NCBI GenBank assembly: GCA_947462335.1
Contig: OX381715.1
Coordinates: 45,043,472-45,107,471, forward strand
Length of the DNA: 64,000 nt
Origin: Harmothoe impar
Lineage: Eukaryota > Annelida > Polychaeta > Phyllodocida > Polynoidae
Direction of reading: 5' to 3'
The position numbers were made by a program, and so were the translations under genes. The notes under the pieces are model-generated. The model saw only the letters and a program-made list of their open reading frames with translations. It ran no database searches and was not told the origin of the DNA. This document shows positions 22,305 to 34,270 of the stretch, one piece after another (positions within the stretch are counted from its first letter, which is position 1; every line of letters starts with the position of its first letter).

Positions 22305-22820
<516 letters not shown>

Positions 22821-22834
22821 GCCGGCACCGGGTG

Positions 22835-23146
22835 CTACGCCGCCGGGCCCGACACAGCACCTGGTGCCGGCGTCAGGGCGGCCGCCAGACGATCAAAGGA
22901 GGCGGTAAGTTGACTAAATTTATACTCCAACTCCCCCATCCTGCTGTGTAGTTGAGAAGACATGGTCCCACCAACCGATGCCCCACCACCAAGTGCTAAG
23001 CCCGATTCTAGCTCAGATATGTCACGTTCTAGCTCGTCTCTGAGAGATAATCTTCTGTCGTTAGCTTTCACCGCAGGTAGTCCACATGAGGTACAATTCT
23101 TATACCTTCCATCAACACGGGTTCCACAACCTGCACATGTATACAT
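22835..23146 (-). CDS. Small zinc-ribbon-like ORF, possible retroelement ORF1 fragment
   Basis: A 103-residue minus-strand ORF begins [20 protein letters not shown], with two CxxC pairs (CAGC and CTSC), then an acidic-basic helical stretch and an Ala/Pro-rich end. The layout, a short Cys motif followed by a heptad-like segment, resembles the ORF1 of the Ngaro-like element at 31572 (CKTC start), but I see no clear sequence similarity. It ends at the microsatellite, so it may be truncated. It could equally be a host exon read through. Confidence 0.35.
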   Translation of the reverse strand: MYTCAGCGTRVDGRYKNCTSCGLPAVKANDRRLSLRDELERDISELESGLALGGGASVGGTMSSQLHSRMGELEYKFSQLTASFDRLAAALTPAPGAVSGPAA

Positions 23147-23454
23147 GATAAGCTGCTACTCAGAAAAAATTAACCGTTCTTGGTGGTGGTGGGCGCCTGT
23201 ATGAGGCGGGTGAGCCGACCACACACCTGGAGTGAAGGGGCGCCACCACTGGGGGTGGACGCTAGAGGAACTAATTGTCGATTCATTGGTAATATACCTG
23301 GATACTGCAGGCTAGTATCCCTTACATATATATATATATGGGGGTTATAATTATGTTGTTATTATAACGGTATAACTATCAGTGTATGTCTACTACTATT
23401 ACTCCTGCAGTGGTCTGCTACTCAGACGCTGCAGTCGGTTCCTGGTCTCTCACC

Positions 23455-23570
23455 TAGTTTTGTCGCCTTTTACGAATCCGGTATGCCCATTGGTATTATG
23501 GAAGGCTCCCGATGAAGTTATTCTACTCCTTCATGCCCCCATCATGAAGGTCCCCACTAACACAGGGAGA
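23455..23570 (+). repeat. R1 repeat, 3' fragment
   Basis: It matches the last ~115 bp of R1, from AGTTTTGTCGCC to CCCACTAACACAGG. Confidence 0.8.
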
Positions 23571-23589
23571 TCGCTGGTAGTGGGGTAAG

Positions 23590-23880
23590 GACAGCACCCA
23601 CCTGAGCCCGCAGTAGGAGCCTTCCCTCCACTCTCCAGTGTAGGGAGTGGTCAGTGGGCTCTGTATTTCTATTATGGTAATGTGGTACTGAGGATTGGAG
23701 AGTGGAGGTGGTGGTGGTGATTTAAAAAGCTAGGGCACTGTCTGAGCCCTCAGAAGGAGTCTCACCTCCACTCTCCAGTCTTTAACTCAGTAGTGGTAGG
23801 CAGTGGTCAGTGGGTACTGGGTGCTCATGATAGGAGAGTGAAAGTGGTGGTGCTGATCTAAAGAGCTATTGCAGGTATGT
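23590..23880. repeat. Two ~150-bp repeat units each with a hairpin
   Basis: Each unit has CTGAGCCC.CAG..GGAG near its start, then CCTCCACTCTCCAG, AGTGGTCAGTGGG, and later GGAGAGTG.A with GTGGTGGTG. CTCCACTCTCC pairs with GGAGAGTGGAG within a unit, so both can fold back. Confidence 0.6.
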
Positions 23881-24085
23881 TTTCATGGGTGAGGATAGAG
23901 TGTGACAAAAGCTCCCATTGAGTTTTGCAGGCAGGATTAGAGGACCACTTGTATAGAGGGTTGAGGACCCTATGCCCTTTGTTCCTATGGTCTATGAGCT
24001 AGTACTTAGCTTACATACCCAACACTCACACCTAATGGCTAGGCCACTCTGTGGACCTGGCCAATAATAATTGTTTAAGCGCACC

Positions 24086-24111
24086 GTGCACTTATTACGT
24101 CGAATACGGTA
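24086..24111. mobile_element. Terminal fragment of the CCGTATTCGACG MITE family
   Basis: CTTATTACGTCGAATACGGTA matches the right end of the MITE at 19933-20089, including the flanking TA. No left end was found upstream. Confidence 0.6.
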
Positions 24112-25405
24112 TGCTGCCGTAAGTTAAAGCTGCTGCTGCCTTTGCATAGATGCAGAGTATACAAATCTGGTAAGAGCATTCATAATACTATGGTCAGTTT
24201 ACTTCATAACTACAGTGAACTTATCCAATGCCGTCTTGTCCTGTTAGTAGGTACCACGGATAGTTTAAAGGAACCCATCACTGAAGAAAATAGTTTTACT
24301 GGTTAGGAAGCTGATAAAGAATGATGAAGAATGGTACTAACTATGTTAAGATCCGTTCAGTAGATAAAACATCCATTCTGGTGTCAATATGCAGTTGAAA
24401 AAAGATATATCCCAATCAACTATACATGGACATTGTAAAAATATCTTTAGAATGTGTTTGGACACAACTGTATTGAAATTGCAGAGTTGCCAATCCCTTA
24501 CCACTGAAAATGGCCATTCTGTCATTTTGACCCCATAGCCATCTCAAGGAATACATACCTGGTTACATAGTGCATGAATAATTTTTCTCAGATAATTTCC
24601 TGTATGTATTTATTAAGTCATATGTGTTCAAAAATGGCAAGATCACTAATATGTACCCTTGTCAGAAATGCTATACTACAAATGATGCCATGGATTGTTA
24701 ACTAGCGGTCCAATCCTCTTGTCATTTGAAACATATACTACCCATGACATGTCAACATCAATACCATAATAATTTTTTATGGAAATTAACTTCTTTTTTT
24801 TAAGCTTACCAGTATGCTATATATAGGATTTGTATAGAAAAATAACTACAATTTAATTTTGCCACTGCACCATCCATAGGATTGCTTAGCTCTCTTCACA
24901 TGTCATAATAGTTATTTTAAACTTCAGTGTGAGGGACGGGACGATTTTTTTTTTCAAAAATAATATGTTTTTTAACCTATAATTTTCTATGAAATGCTGC
25001 AAAAGTACTAATTTTTTATAATTTTCATTCATCCCGGGGAACACAGTGAAGCCTCATGTGTATCCTAATCAACGGTGCTGGTATATTTCATGTGCAATGT
25101 ATGGTGTAAAGGCCAATCCAGTTTATATGACAGAGAGTCAAATCAGCTGCAGGAAAACAGGTGACAAATCCTGTAATTTCATCCAAAGTGACCCCCAGTG
25201 AAGACCCATTTGCACACATGCATGGCAAGCACAACCCACTTAATATAGGTGATATTTTAAATGAGCAGACCCATATCTTTCTAAGAGGGGGGGTTTACTA
25301 TTTCTGTATCTTCATTTTCCTGGCCTCTAGAGGCCTGTAAAGATTTGGCATATTTCCCCTCAGCGATTTCGCAGCTGTGCCTCACTTATGCGCGGTACCT
25401 ACTGT
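24112..25405. other. TERT intron sequence, nothing recognised
   Basis: AT-rich, with no ORF of note. One minus-strand GTAAGG donor near 24500 lacks a plausible exon. Confidence 0.5.
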
Positions 25406-25407
25406 TA

Positions 25408-25630
25408 CCGTAAATTCCCGCATATAACCCGCGGGTTATACGCGAACCAAACCTCTAGTGCGGGTTATACAATTTTCTCAAAGTCTGGGGGCGGGTAATA
25501 CAAGGGTTTTTGAAAGTATAGAACAGTATTAAATTTGCAATTTTCATACCCCAAATGCGGGTTATAGGATTCTCCCAAAGTCGGGGTGCGGGTTATACGC
25601 GAGGTGCGGGTTATACGCGGGAATTTATTG
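25408..25630. mobile_element. 223-bp MITE, TA-flanked
   Basis: The ends CCGTAAATTCCCGC and GCGGGAATTTATTG are inverted copies, with TA at 25406-25407 and 25631-25632. The interior is built from repeated GCGGGTTATA words. Tc1/mariner-like by TSD. Confidence 0.75.
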
Positions 25631-26116
25631 TAGTTAACAATTTGGCCATCTAGATATTTTTCAAGTTGTTCGGAGTGTACCATAAAGCCCTGCCTATAGA
25701 ACGACCCCACATAGCAGCTGAACTCCTTGTTTGAGAAAAATAATTGGCTTATAGAAAAGACCTTTGAAAAACGTTTTCACAATTATCTAAAGTAATAAAC
25801 CCCTCCTATAAGCCGAACACCCAACTTGAGGAGAAAATGAGGTTTTACAGTATTATGCATTTCACACGTTGTTACGAAATGTATTTCATCATCTACAGCA
25901 CCAGTAGAGCAATATAGGCAGACTCTGTCACACTCGGGCTTTGGGGGCCTACAGTGCACCCCCCTCCCCTAGTCGCTATGCCAAGGTTGTGGAAACTTAT
26001 GAAACATGCTTTGTACGAAACCACCATCCTTGATTATCCCCCAGTCCCCCAGTGAAATCAACTACACTGGATTCCTGCCCGATGGTTAGGGTTAGGTTAC
26101 TTTAGGGTAGTGCTTA

Positions 26117-26160
26117 GGGAGTGATCATTCTTTAACAACAGGGAGGAGGGGTGGATTTCC
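26117..26160. mobile_element. Left end of a TTA-flanked MITE
   Basis: TTAGGGAGTGATCATTCTTT followed by AACAACAGGG matches the ends of the elements at 60042-60332 and 60946-61180. No partner end was found. Confidence 0.5.
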
Positions 26161-26472
26161 AGCTTTGCGGACACATTTTAAGAAAAATAGGGGCGGGAGG
26201 GCGCTTTTTATTTTATTTTGTTTCACTTTTTTCTTGGGGTGCGGGAGGGCCTTTTTCTTTTTTTCTAGAAAATTGATGATTTGTAATTGTTGATAAGGTC
26301 TAAAATACCTTTTAAATCATGTTTCTACCCCTATTATCAGCTGAGATGTTGATCAATTTGCAACTTGTCTTCAGATTTTTTTTTAGATGCCGCCTTTTTT
26401 TTCTCAATAGGTGAAAAAAAGCATCCATGCGCCCCTTTTGAAAGGATGCGGGCGGTGTCCTCAAAGCTGATA

Positions 26473-26664
26473 CTGTAAACGAATGTATTTTTGCGCATGT
26501 ATATTTTCGCAAACTCACTACAAAATGCACTTTCAAGTGTATCTGGAACGGATTTTGCAGTACAGTAGTTGTATCAGTACTGGATAAATATTCGCTCTGT
26601 ACATATTTTCACGATTTTAAAATCCGCGAAAATATATACAGCGCGGAATAACATACGTTTACAG
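26473..26664. mobile_element. 192-bp MITE, TA-flanked
   Basis: CTGTAAACGAATGTATTTTT and its imperfect complement ending CGTTTACAG bound the element. TA lies on both sides. The subterminal words TATATTTTCGC and GCGAAAATATA are also inverted. Confidence 0.8.
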
Positions 26665-26835
26665 TAATGAATTTTAAGTGGCCTAATGAGAGCCCATCCA
26701 GATGGTTCAATGGTGACAGTGACAAAGAGATAGTTGACAATGGATGCCTCTGGGAAGGGCTATGGGGTGGTGTTCGAGGGTGATAGGTAAGTGGCGACAA
26801 TTATATTTATCAAATGGATAAGGTTATATACATAC

Positions 26836-27545
26836 GTTTTCGGCCAAGTCCTTCAAGTTGACAGTTCCCATACAAGACATTCCGCTTTGCTATACTATGC
26901 AGGTTTCGGTGTTGATTTTGAATCAAGCTTTGCACCATTCTCGTATTCTTCATGTGATTGACCTTATTTGTAAATCTATACTGCACGCAATTCTTTTTTG
27001 CACTCTGTATGTACATTTCTGATTCCATCTCCGATGCCATTCTTTTCTGAGATCCTTGCCGATGACCTTTCCTTTCCATTAATGGCCTACCTAAGTCATT
27101 TTCATTACAACTTTGTATTTCTGTTTTTTCCATTGAGAGCACAACCTTTCCAAATTCTTGGCTGTCACCTATCCCCGCAACTCTTTGCATGTCATCCTCT
27201 TGTCGTTTACAGGATGTAACTGCAATTGTTTCCAAATGTGATGAGACTGTGATTTGATCATTGCATGCCTCAAGTGGATTAACTTCACTAGACTTCTTCC
27301 TAGCTAACACATTAATAGCTGCCTTCTTCTTCCTACATAACCAGCTTCTTCTGCTTCTTCTAGCATCCTGTTCCTTGCCATTTAAAGTCCTACCATGTGT
27401 CTGTATCTGGCGCAGTGAAGGCAGCTCTGAGTTAGCATTTAGCTCATATACAGGTATTCCAGTCAGTTGTACATAACAGGAAGGCTCAGCAAAGGCAAAC
27501 AGTGACTTGGACCCGACAAGGTGAACAATCACTTCATCACCAACG
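26836..27545 (-). CDS. TERT: TERT exon d (end of TEN domain and linker)
   Basis: This large 710-nt exon has acceptor TGTGTGTTTTTTCAG and donor GAAAAC|GTATGT. Its first base completes CG|C. It opens VGDEVIVHLVGSKSLFAF, then PSCYVQLTGIPVYEL. These match the hallmark GDDVLVHLL..., APSCAYQVCG.PLY segment at the end of the telomerase TEN domain. About 190 residues of basic linker follow (RRSRRSWLCRKKK, QKRMASEMESEMY), ending in KRNVLYGNCQLEGLGRK, which fits the pre-RBD motif of animal TERTs. TERT is the catalytic subunit that copies telomeric repeats from its RNA. The TEN domain binds telomeric DNA and shelterin. Confidence 0.88.
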
Positions 27546-27840
27546 CTGAAAAAACACACAATAAAATAGCCTTTATTATTCTGCTACAAAAGTGGAAAAG
27601 ACACTGTACTGTTGAGGCAATGTGCCTGGTATTGTATAAGCGCCGGGGATAGAGCGATCTTAAAATTAAGCACTAGAATTAGATCTTGACTAAGCACCTG
27701 CCTTGTAATAGTGCCATGGATAAAAGCCCCGCTACCACCCACGTGCATTATCACAACAGTTTGGTACTTTCTAAATGTAATATAGCTTTTTGTATGCAGG
27801 TAATCACAGAAATTTGTACACACAATAATGTGAATCTTAC

Positions 27841-27953
27841 CGCAGGAGCAGAGTTTTCCATGGCCTCGACATCAGAAAGTTGCAGGTATAACTAGGATAG
27901 GTGCATTCAACTTGGTGTGATGAGGATGCTTGGCTTTGCACATTGCCTGATGA
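27841..27953 (-). CDS. TERT: TERT exon c (TEN domain)
   Basis: The acceptor CTCTTCTTTCCCTAG and donor CTGCG|GTAAGA bound 113 nt, phase 0 to phase 2. The end reads YPSYTCNFLMSRPWKTLLLR, corresponding to the SY.PN......W..LL.R segment that precedes GD.V.VHL in TERT. It joins the next exon with the split codon CG|C. Confidence 0.82.
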
Positions 27954-28264
27954 CTAGGGAAAAGAAGAGGCTGATTAAAAATCAGTACTGAAGAAGCTAT
28001 TGTATGAAGGGCTGAACCCACTGACGTGAATCCGTCGGATCGGACAAGATTCGTCTAGGTTTAACATTGTGAACGTTCATCCGATCCAACGGATTTGCCT
28101 CAGTACACACAGTGTAAGCCTATAAAGACTATAGTACATTTCCAATAAAATAGTCCCCACCTCTCTCCTTCTTTACAGAATAAATGAGAGATTCATGCTT
28201 GTCAAGTTATCAGATTTAAGTACAACTTTTTAACTTAATTATGCTAAGAATGGTAATGGCATAC

Positions 28265-28318
28265 CTTGCTAAACCCATATGCAATGAGGTTCTTTGTTTG
28301 TCCGGTACGTTGCAGTCT
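28265..28318 (-). CDS. TERT: TERT exon b (TEN domain)
   Basis: A 54-nt exon, phase 0 on both sides, with acceptor CATTGCCTTTTACAG and donor AGCAAG|GTATGC. It encodes RLQRTGQTKNLIAYGFSK, equivalent to the VLQR....KNVLA.GF signature of TERT. It is too short to be seen by ORF length alone. Confidence 0.85.
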
Positions 28319-28366
28319 CTGTAAAAGGCAATGTTGTGTCTTAACTTTACTAATTGAACCTGCATA

Positions 28367-28526
28367 CTGTGAAAGCACTTATTTTTACGGGTGTAAATTT
28401 TCACGGATGAGTGAAAATCTGCAAATTCGTGGGTATTTATTGCATACTTTAATAAGCATATAAAAGATTCACAGATATTTTATTTCCGCAAAAATATATA
28501 CCCAGCGAAATAAAGTACTTTCACAG
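28367..28526. mobile_element. 160-bp MITE in a TERT intron
   Basis: CTGTGAAAGCACTTATTTTT and an end reading AAAGTACTTTCACAG are inverted copies, with TA at both flanks. Related in style to the MITE at 26473-26664. Confidence 0.8.
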
Positions 28527-28693
28527 TATCTTGATTTCTTGATTGACCAGATAAGATACAGTCTTATGGAATTAAATAAGAATTACTATTGGGAATATCA
28601 TGGGAATAGATTAAGACATTTATATGGCTAAGTTTAAGAGTTGCACAGACAAAACTAACTAAATATAGTATAATGGCATCCAAGGATACACAC

Positions 28694-28811
28694 CGCAACC
28701 ACTGTCACAATAATCTCTTCTTGGTGACTATGTTGGTCATAGGAGGTAAATCTAGGTGGAATAGTCTCTCCTTGGTGGCATACAAGTAGTGTCTCCAGGA
28801 GATTGGTGTAT
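28694..28811 (-). CDS. TERT: TERT exon a (first TERT exon identified)
   Basis: The acceptor TTTCTGTACAG and donor GTTGCG|GTGTGT bound 118 nt. It encodes YTNLLETLLVCHQGETIPPR and ends QEEIIVTVVA in phase 0. Vertebrate TERT has F..L..QCLVC.PW....PP and LKELVARVLQRL at these places. The exon begins with one base completing a split codon, so at least one more 5' exon with the initiator ATG exists. I could not find it in the remaining 35 kb to the right. The intron beyond holds R2, R1 and R3 fragments. Confidence 0.82.
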
Positions 28812-28875
28812 CTGTACAGAAAGACATTTTTGTATATTTGGGTAGTTTCACATGGAATAATAACAAAGATTAAGC

Positions 28876-29088
28876 GTGTGAGTGGCCTCACAGATGACTC
28901 AGGGTAAGCTGGATCTGTAGCTTATAATGTACTTAGATATAGTACATCTCAAGTTGGCAAGGAGTCATCCACAAATAGTGGTAGTCTGCCTTGCAGTAGT
29001 AGGACAGATATTTATATGCTGCTTTCCCAATACAGCAGTGACCGCATCTATGGATGATTGAATCTATGAAATGAATGACCGCATCTAG
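28876..29088 (+). repeat. R2 copy 2 joined to an R1 fragment
   Basis: R2 (28876-28945) runs directly into the middle of R1 (ATCTCAAGTTGGCAAGGAGT onward), which stops at GACCGCATCTA. The R1 target site for the MITE is empty here. Confidence 0.7.
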
Positions 29089-29089
29089 A

Positions 29090-29268
29090 AAAAGAGAAAA
29101 TGAGTTGTTTTTTAAATTTCCGAAGGAATTTTGTAGCCCCCCATCTTGTCTACGTCTCTCTTTTTTCCCCTTTTCTCTATCTCGAATAGTAACTGAAAGA
29201 CAAACTTTTTCCCATGTCCCACATTTGTCTTAAAACCCAAAATGAGGCAGTGTATATTACTTAGGGTT
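29090..29268. repeat. Dispersed repeat R3, copy 2
   Basis: Partner of 17818-17995, sharing CGAAGGAATT, CCCATGTCCC and GGCAGTGTATAT. It abuts the broken end of an R1 copy. Confidence 0.65.
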
Positions 29269-29855
29269 AATTTACCCTGAGTCAACAAGGAAGTGCTTGA
29301 TGGCGATTTATCAAAAGTTTTAGTAGAATGTAAGAATGCATAAAAAATCTTATCGAGATGTAATCAAATCTTTTCAGGACAGTGCCCGCGCTACGTTTCT
29401 CGCCTCACTGTAGGCCTAGGCCTATACACAGTAAGTCTTCTTGTTTCAAATCCTGTACATGTCCCAGAAATTAATCATTCATTGATTCACTAAACACTTC
29501 AATCTCTGTCGCCCCAAATCTCCCAAGGCCATATAATTTGTCATGAAATCACATATGCAATAAAGATTGCATATGTGATTTATATCACAAATGGTTCAGA
29601 GTGATGACGTGATTGGATTGACTAATTGAAACTGCAAGATATTATTTGTCAAATCTGAGGGCAGAAATGTATTCCTGGCTCAAAAGTACCCCCAAATCAA
29701 GTGTCACACTTGTGTAGGCGCTGGGTTTACTAATATAACTTCATGGCGGGTTCTGTTGGGCGTTGGAAACACCTGCTCCGGGCTTGGGGTATAGACAGAG
29801 GTCGCTATAGGCTTCCGGTCTGTGTGTGCGCACGCAGGCTGATCGCCTACATATA
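29269..29855. other. No gene recognised
   Basis: It contains a 10-bp-arm palindrome ATCACATATGCAA...TTGCATATGTGAT at 29550-29583 and otherwise nothing I can name. Confidence 0.5.
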
Positions 29856-30975
29856 GGGTAAAGGCACCCATCTCGGACGCTCCTGGACAACAAAAAAGTA
29901 GTCACCTTTGCCTCTTAAATTTGAAACCATTAAAGGATAAGCATTTTGATATGGGATGTGCCATTGGGCATATTATATATATAGCTTATATTTCCTAGCA
30001 AATTGCAGAAAATAATGTACTTTAAGTAGGAATAAATCCACATGTTATATATCATTTAAAAAAGATGAAACTGCACCTAAAGTCGGACACCTGCACCTAG
30101 AGTCAATCTGTGGACTTGAATTGTCACAAATGAAACATATGTTCCTATGGTTATCTTTAGGAATAGCATAGGTAAAGAGGAAACTAGAAAACATTGAACA
30201 AGAAAACCAATTTCCCCATTTACTCTTCATTATTGTTTTAAGAATACATGTATAGTAAAAACACCCAGGCAGTCAAGCAGTCATAATATCATGTAAGCTA
30301 TGGCAAATATTTGATATATTATATTTTCTAGAAGGAGTAACCCCTCAATTTTAAGATTTATTGGATATGAAATAGTAATATTAACTATTGTAGGGGCACG
30401 AATAATACGTGTACATATAGGTCCGTGGAGTCAGAGCGGGAAGTGCCTCCAGCGGACACTAGGTGGCAACACCTACGCCATGTCCTTTCGGTTATCCGGT
30501 AGCAGAGCCAGGCAGGGCACTCCAGACGGCGCTACGGAGGAGTGCCACGTCGACACTGCTTGGTCCGCGTTCAGGGTATATAAGAGGCCGAGGTTGGCTA
30601 CCTCAGGGAGTTCGTCCCAGGACAAGCTCTGACCAACACCTTTCGATACCTTCGTTACCACTTTGATCGGGGCACCTACACCCCTCCCACACTATGGCTC
30701 CTGCACCAGTCATGTTGGCTCAGGACCAGATCATCCGGCGTTGCTAACTTCGAACTATCGATAGAACCCTGTGCATCTTCGAATGGTTAAAAACCAAGTG
30801 AACCGAGTAAAAACCTTCGTGTACTTTGAGGCTGTGATCGAATAAAACCTGTTGCATTCAAACCGAATTTGGAACCTGTGTTCGCGTGATACTTATACGA
30901 AACCCCTACACTATATAATTGAATACTAATGGTGTCCGACTCAAGGTAGCTGTCCGATTCAGGGTGCCTCTACCC
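29856..30975. mobile_element. MITE with GGGTAAAGGCACCC ends, split by a solo LTR
   Basis: The ends GGGTAAAGGCACCC and GGGTGCCTCTACCC are inverted and TA-flanked (29854-29855, 30976-30977). The interior has iterated GTCGGACA words. Without the nested LTR it would be about 594 bp. A one-ended relative is at 18481. Confidence 0.75.
30389..30910 (+). repeat. Solo LTR (522 bp)
   Basis: TGTAGGGG...CCCCTACA ends, a TATATAAG box at 30577-30584, AATAAA at 30841-30846, and a 4-bp CTAT duplication at 30385-30388 and 30911-30914. No internal region exists, so it formed by LTR-LTR recombination. Its 3' 80 bp closely matches the fragment at 47794-48075. Confidence 0.85.
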
Positions 30976-30977
30976 TA

Positions 30978-31518
30978 AGCCGACATCCGTAAAAAGGTTC
31001 TACTACATACATCCTACTCCTACCAGCTGCAGAGGTCAAATGAGCTCCTCTCCTCTGAGAGCCTGCCTTTTATAACCCCATGTGTGCTGTGATTGGTCGA
31101 TATGGTCACATGACCTAGACAAAGGGGCCAGCTTGTATTTTACGTTTAACAATGAATGTCAAAGTATTTACCACTGTTTTTTCATATAATAGCACACTCC
31201 CCAATCCTTCATAACCCATGTTCTTGTACCTGATTTGCATAAATTTTCCCACCAAAACCTAAGCAAGAAGCTTGGAGTTCAAGATGGCAGGATTTTATTA
31301 CGAAAATGGCTTGAAAGTGAGAATTTAATTTTGCAAACAATGTGCACTGTGAAATGTATCTAACTAGCTTGTCTGGAAGAGTGCTAACAATATTGCAATG
31401 CGATTTTTTGTGCATTCTCACTCTTAATCTTACAATTCTGTATTTATTTTTATGCTAAATAGTCTGGCAAATATGTTCTTGTGTATGAACCTAAATGTAC
31501 ATTAATGGTGATTGGTAT
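30978..31518. other. No gene; possible promoter of the Ngaro-like element or unrelated repeat
   Basis: It has CTTTTATAACC near 31067 and CCAATCAC-type words on the minus strand, so it could be a promoter fragment facing left. No ORF has recognisable content. Confidence 0.35.
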
Positions 31519-31571
31519 TTGAAATCCACACCTGTGTATTTTTTCTGTGAGTTTTACCTTGAGCAGCCACT

Positions 31572-32541
31572 ATGTCTGGTCTGAGGGCCTGTAAAACATG
31601 CCTGCATAGACACAAGCCACCTACTGGCAAAGCCTGTGCTATGTCAGCAATGACTGAGGAGGAGTTAGCAGCTCTAGGCCTGGAGAAAGTGGAGCCTGTG
31701 CCAAGTGGCCAGCAGGCAGGTGGTAGCCAGGAGGAGGCCTATACTACACCCACAGGCAGAGTCACCAGGCATACTGTAAAGGTGTCACAGTCTGCAGGTG
31801 CCCTAGGTAGAGACCAGTATGGTTCTCTATTCAGCCTCAACGAGTACGACAATGAGGACTACCAGGAGTCTGAGGAGGACGACATCTCAGTGTCTGGGCT
31901 AAGGGACTTGGTGGAGGACCAACAGCAAGAGTTAACCAGTGTGAGAGAGGGCATAGCCAAGCTGTCAGCCTCTGTCCAGGGGCTGAACACTGCTGTGAGT
32001 ACTGGGTTCAAACGCCTGGGAGTCTTTAAAAGCCGACGACCGAACCCGAGCCCCGCCTCTGGTGGGACGACAATAGCTAAAAATGTCGTCCCGCATGCAT
32101 CTCTTATCGATTATATTGGTCCTGTGGTCCGTCTAGACCGACGACAGGGCGCTGTGGTCGGCTACAGTACTGTAAGTTCACCCGACGAACATAAGTGTTC
32201 GCCCGGCGAACATGAATGTGTTGCCAGTTCACAAGCAAAGTGTGCACTCAGGGAGGTCCCTAGGGACAGAACATTGTTTAGCAAGCTAGAATCTCCATGT
32301 GACTTAGTGTCATTCAGTGATGTGTGTGCAGATGGCCTAGGCCTAGATGTTGATGACAGTGTCAAGTGGTGTTGATGAACAGGACTTAGGTCCAGACTTT
32401 GTTACCCCTACTGGGAGGACTAGTTGTGATGCCCTAGGGCAGGTTCAAAACAGCTCTAGGGCTGTTACTGTAAATGTCAATCCAAATGATACATTGCCCT
32501 TAGAGGTGAGAACTCTGGTAGCATGTGTGTGTCAATATTGA
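31572..32541 (+). pseudogene. ORF1 (gag-like) of the Ngaro-like element
   Basis: A frame from ATG 31572 gives 267 residues. It has an N-terminal CKTCLHRHKPPTGKAC Cys/His motif, an acidic middle (EESEEDD-type), and a heptad-like segment near residues 115-145, followed by a basic tail. A change of frame near 32370 lets the similarity of composition continue to 32541. The role, by analogy with ORF1 proteins of this class, is RNA binding and assembly. Confidence 0.6.
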
Positions 32542-32564
32542 GGACTGTGTAGTGGAAGTATTCA

Positions 32565-34270
32565 GTGATTGTGTATTGGGCACCTGTAGTTTCCCAACTC
32601 AAGCCTTGTAGAGTAACGGCTGAGTATGTCTTGTTCCCGAATGCCATGTGCTCTGAGGATGATTTTGTACTGAGGGGTATAAATACTGGTTTCCATATTG
32701 TGGATGATGTCTATATCCCGGGTTATGATCGATCCAATTATAGAAGTACTGTCAGTAGTGAGTTCAATGTCATGATGAGTGAACTTCTGGTTTCTGAGGT
32801 GAAGGCAGGCAAGATAACTAAGGCTGTTGGTGCACCTCAGTGTATCCACAGCATAGGAGCCATCAAGAAAAAAGATGGGGGCGTTAGGCCTATTACAGAC
32901 TGCAAGCGCCCACCTCATGCTAGCATTAACAACTTCATGTCCACCACTCGACAAAAGTTCTCTTACAAAGGATTGGACTATATCGTAGACATGCTACAGC
33001 CCATGGACTATTTAGCGGTCGTGGATTTAGCCAAGGCGTACCGATCGGTGAATATATTGCTTGACCATGTGACATATCAGGGCCTGCATTGGGACTGCGG
33101 CGAGGGCCCGGAAGTCTTGGTGGACAGATGCCTGTCATTCGGTTTAGCCTCAGCCCCTTGGCTCTTTACTCAGCTAGGTGACTTTGTGGTGCGGTGTCTC
33201 AACCGCTGTGGTGTAGACCGAATATCCAATTACATTGATGACTTTACACTATTGGGTTCGTCCCAGCAAGACTGTGAGGTCAACATGAACATGCTCATTC
33301 TGGTGCTTAGGCGCCTCGGGTTTGACATCAAGTGAGAGAAGGTACTTGGCCCTTCCCAAGTCCTGACTTGTCTGGGAATAGAGGTGAACAGTGTAGACAT
33401 GGAGTTGAGCCTCCCTGCGGAAAAGCTAGACAACTTGTATTCAACGATAAGTGAGTTTCTGACAAAGACCAGTGCTTCAAATTTGGAGCTCCAACAACTA
33501 TCGGGCATCTTGGCACATTGTGCCACAGTGGTGCACGGGGGCAGGACCTTCTCTAGGAGAGTGATTAATCTGACCAATTCCCTGTCAGAACCGGCCGACA
33601 GAGCAAGACTGTCACCCACGTTCAAGGCAGGTTTGGAGTGGTGGAGGTCATTCGCTAGTGTGTTCAATGGCAAGGCCCGGATACTCCAGCCCTCTAATCC
33701 GGTGGCCGAGATATTCTGCGACTCATCGTCAAGGGGCTTTGGCTTTAGTCTCGGTTCGGACTGGTTGTATGGGGTCTGGTTGGACAAGTGGGCTAAGGAT
33801 CTCCCCTTCTTCCCGGACCACTACTTCCCCCCCCCCCTACGTTTGACAATCTTCTGGAGAACATCAATGTCCAGGAAGTGTGGCCAGTGGTGATGGCCTT
33901 GGCTAGGTGGGGTCGCGCGCTCAATAACAATACCATCTTGGTCTGGTCTGACAACACTCAAGTGTGCCGTATGCTAGCCACAGGCAGGAGCAAGAATGTC
34001 ATCGCAATGTCTCTGCTGCGTGAACTGTTCTGGATGTGTTTTGTGTTTAATATTAGAATTGTGTGTTGCTACCTTCGCTCCAAGGAGAATGTGGTGGCCG
34101 ACTTCATTTCGAGGTTGTCCTACCCAGGTGTAGCCCAAATTGATCCCCCGTTCTCCCTCTGTGGTTACAGACCGAAACCGGCTAGAAGTAGAGCTGGTGC
34201 ACCTCCAGGATATGGCTCTGGCATCCTCCACGAAACTCACCAGGAAGTCACAGTGGAAACACTTCTATGA
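32565..34270 (+). pseudogene. Reverse transcriptase-RNase H of the Ngaro-like element
   Basis: RT motifs GAIKKKDGGVRPITDCK, AVVDLAKAYRSVNI, LSFGLASAPWLF and the catalytic NYIDDF (near 33230) are clear. RNase H follows with IFCDSSSRGFGFSL and WSDNTQVC. There is one in-frame TGA at 33333-33335, and a frameshift in the C-run at 33829-33838, probably homopolymer slippage. The RNase H frame ends at 34270 and overlaps the recombinase frame. Confidence 0.85.

Noticed and set aside
26312..26536. Minus-strand ORF overlapping a MITE as a further TERT exon
   Set aside because: It is largely MITE sequence with no splice sites in the right phase.
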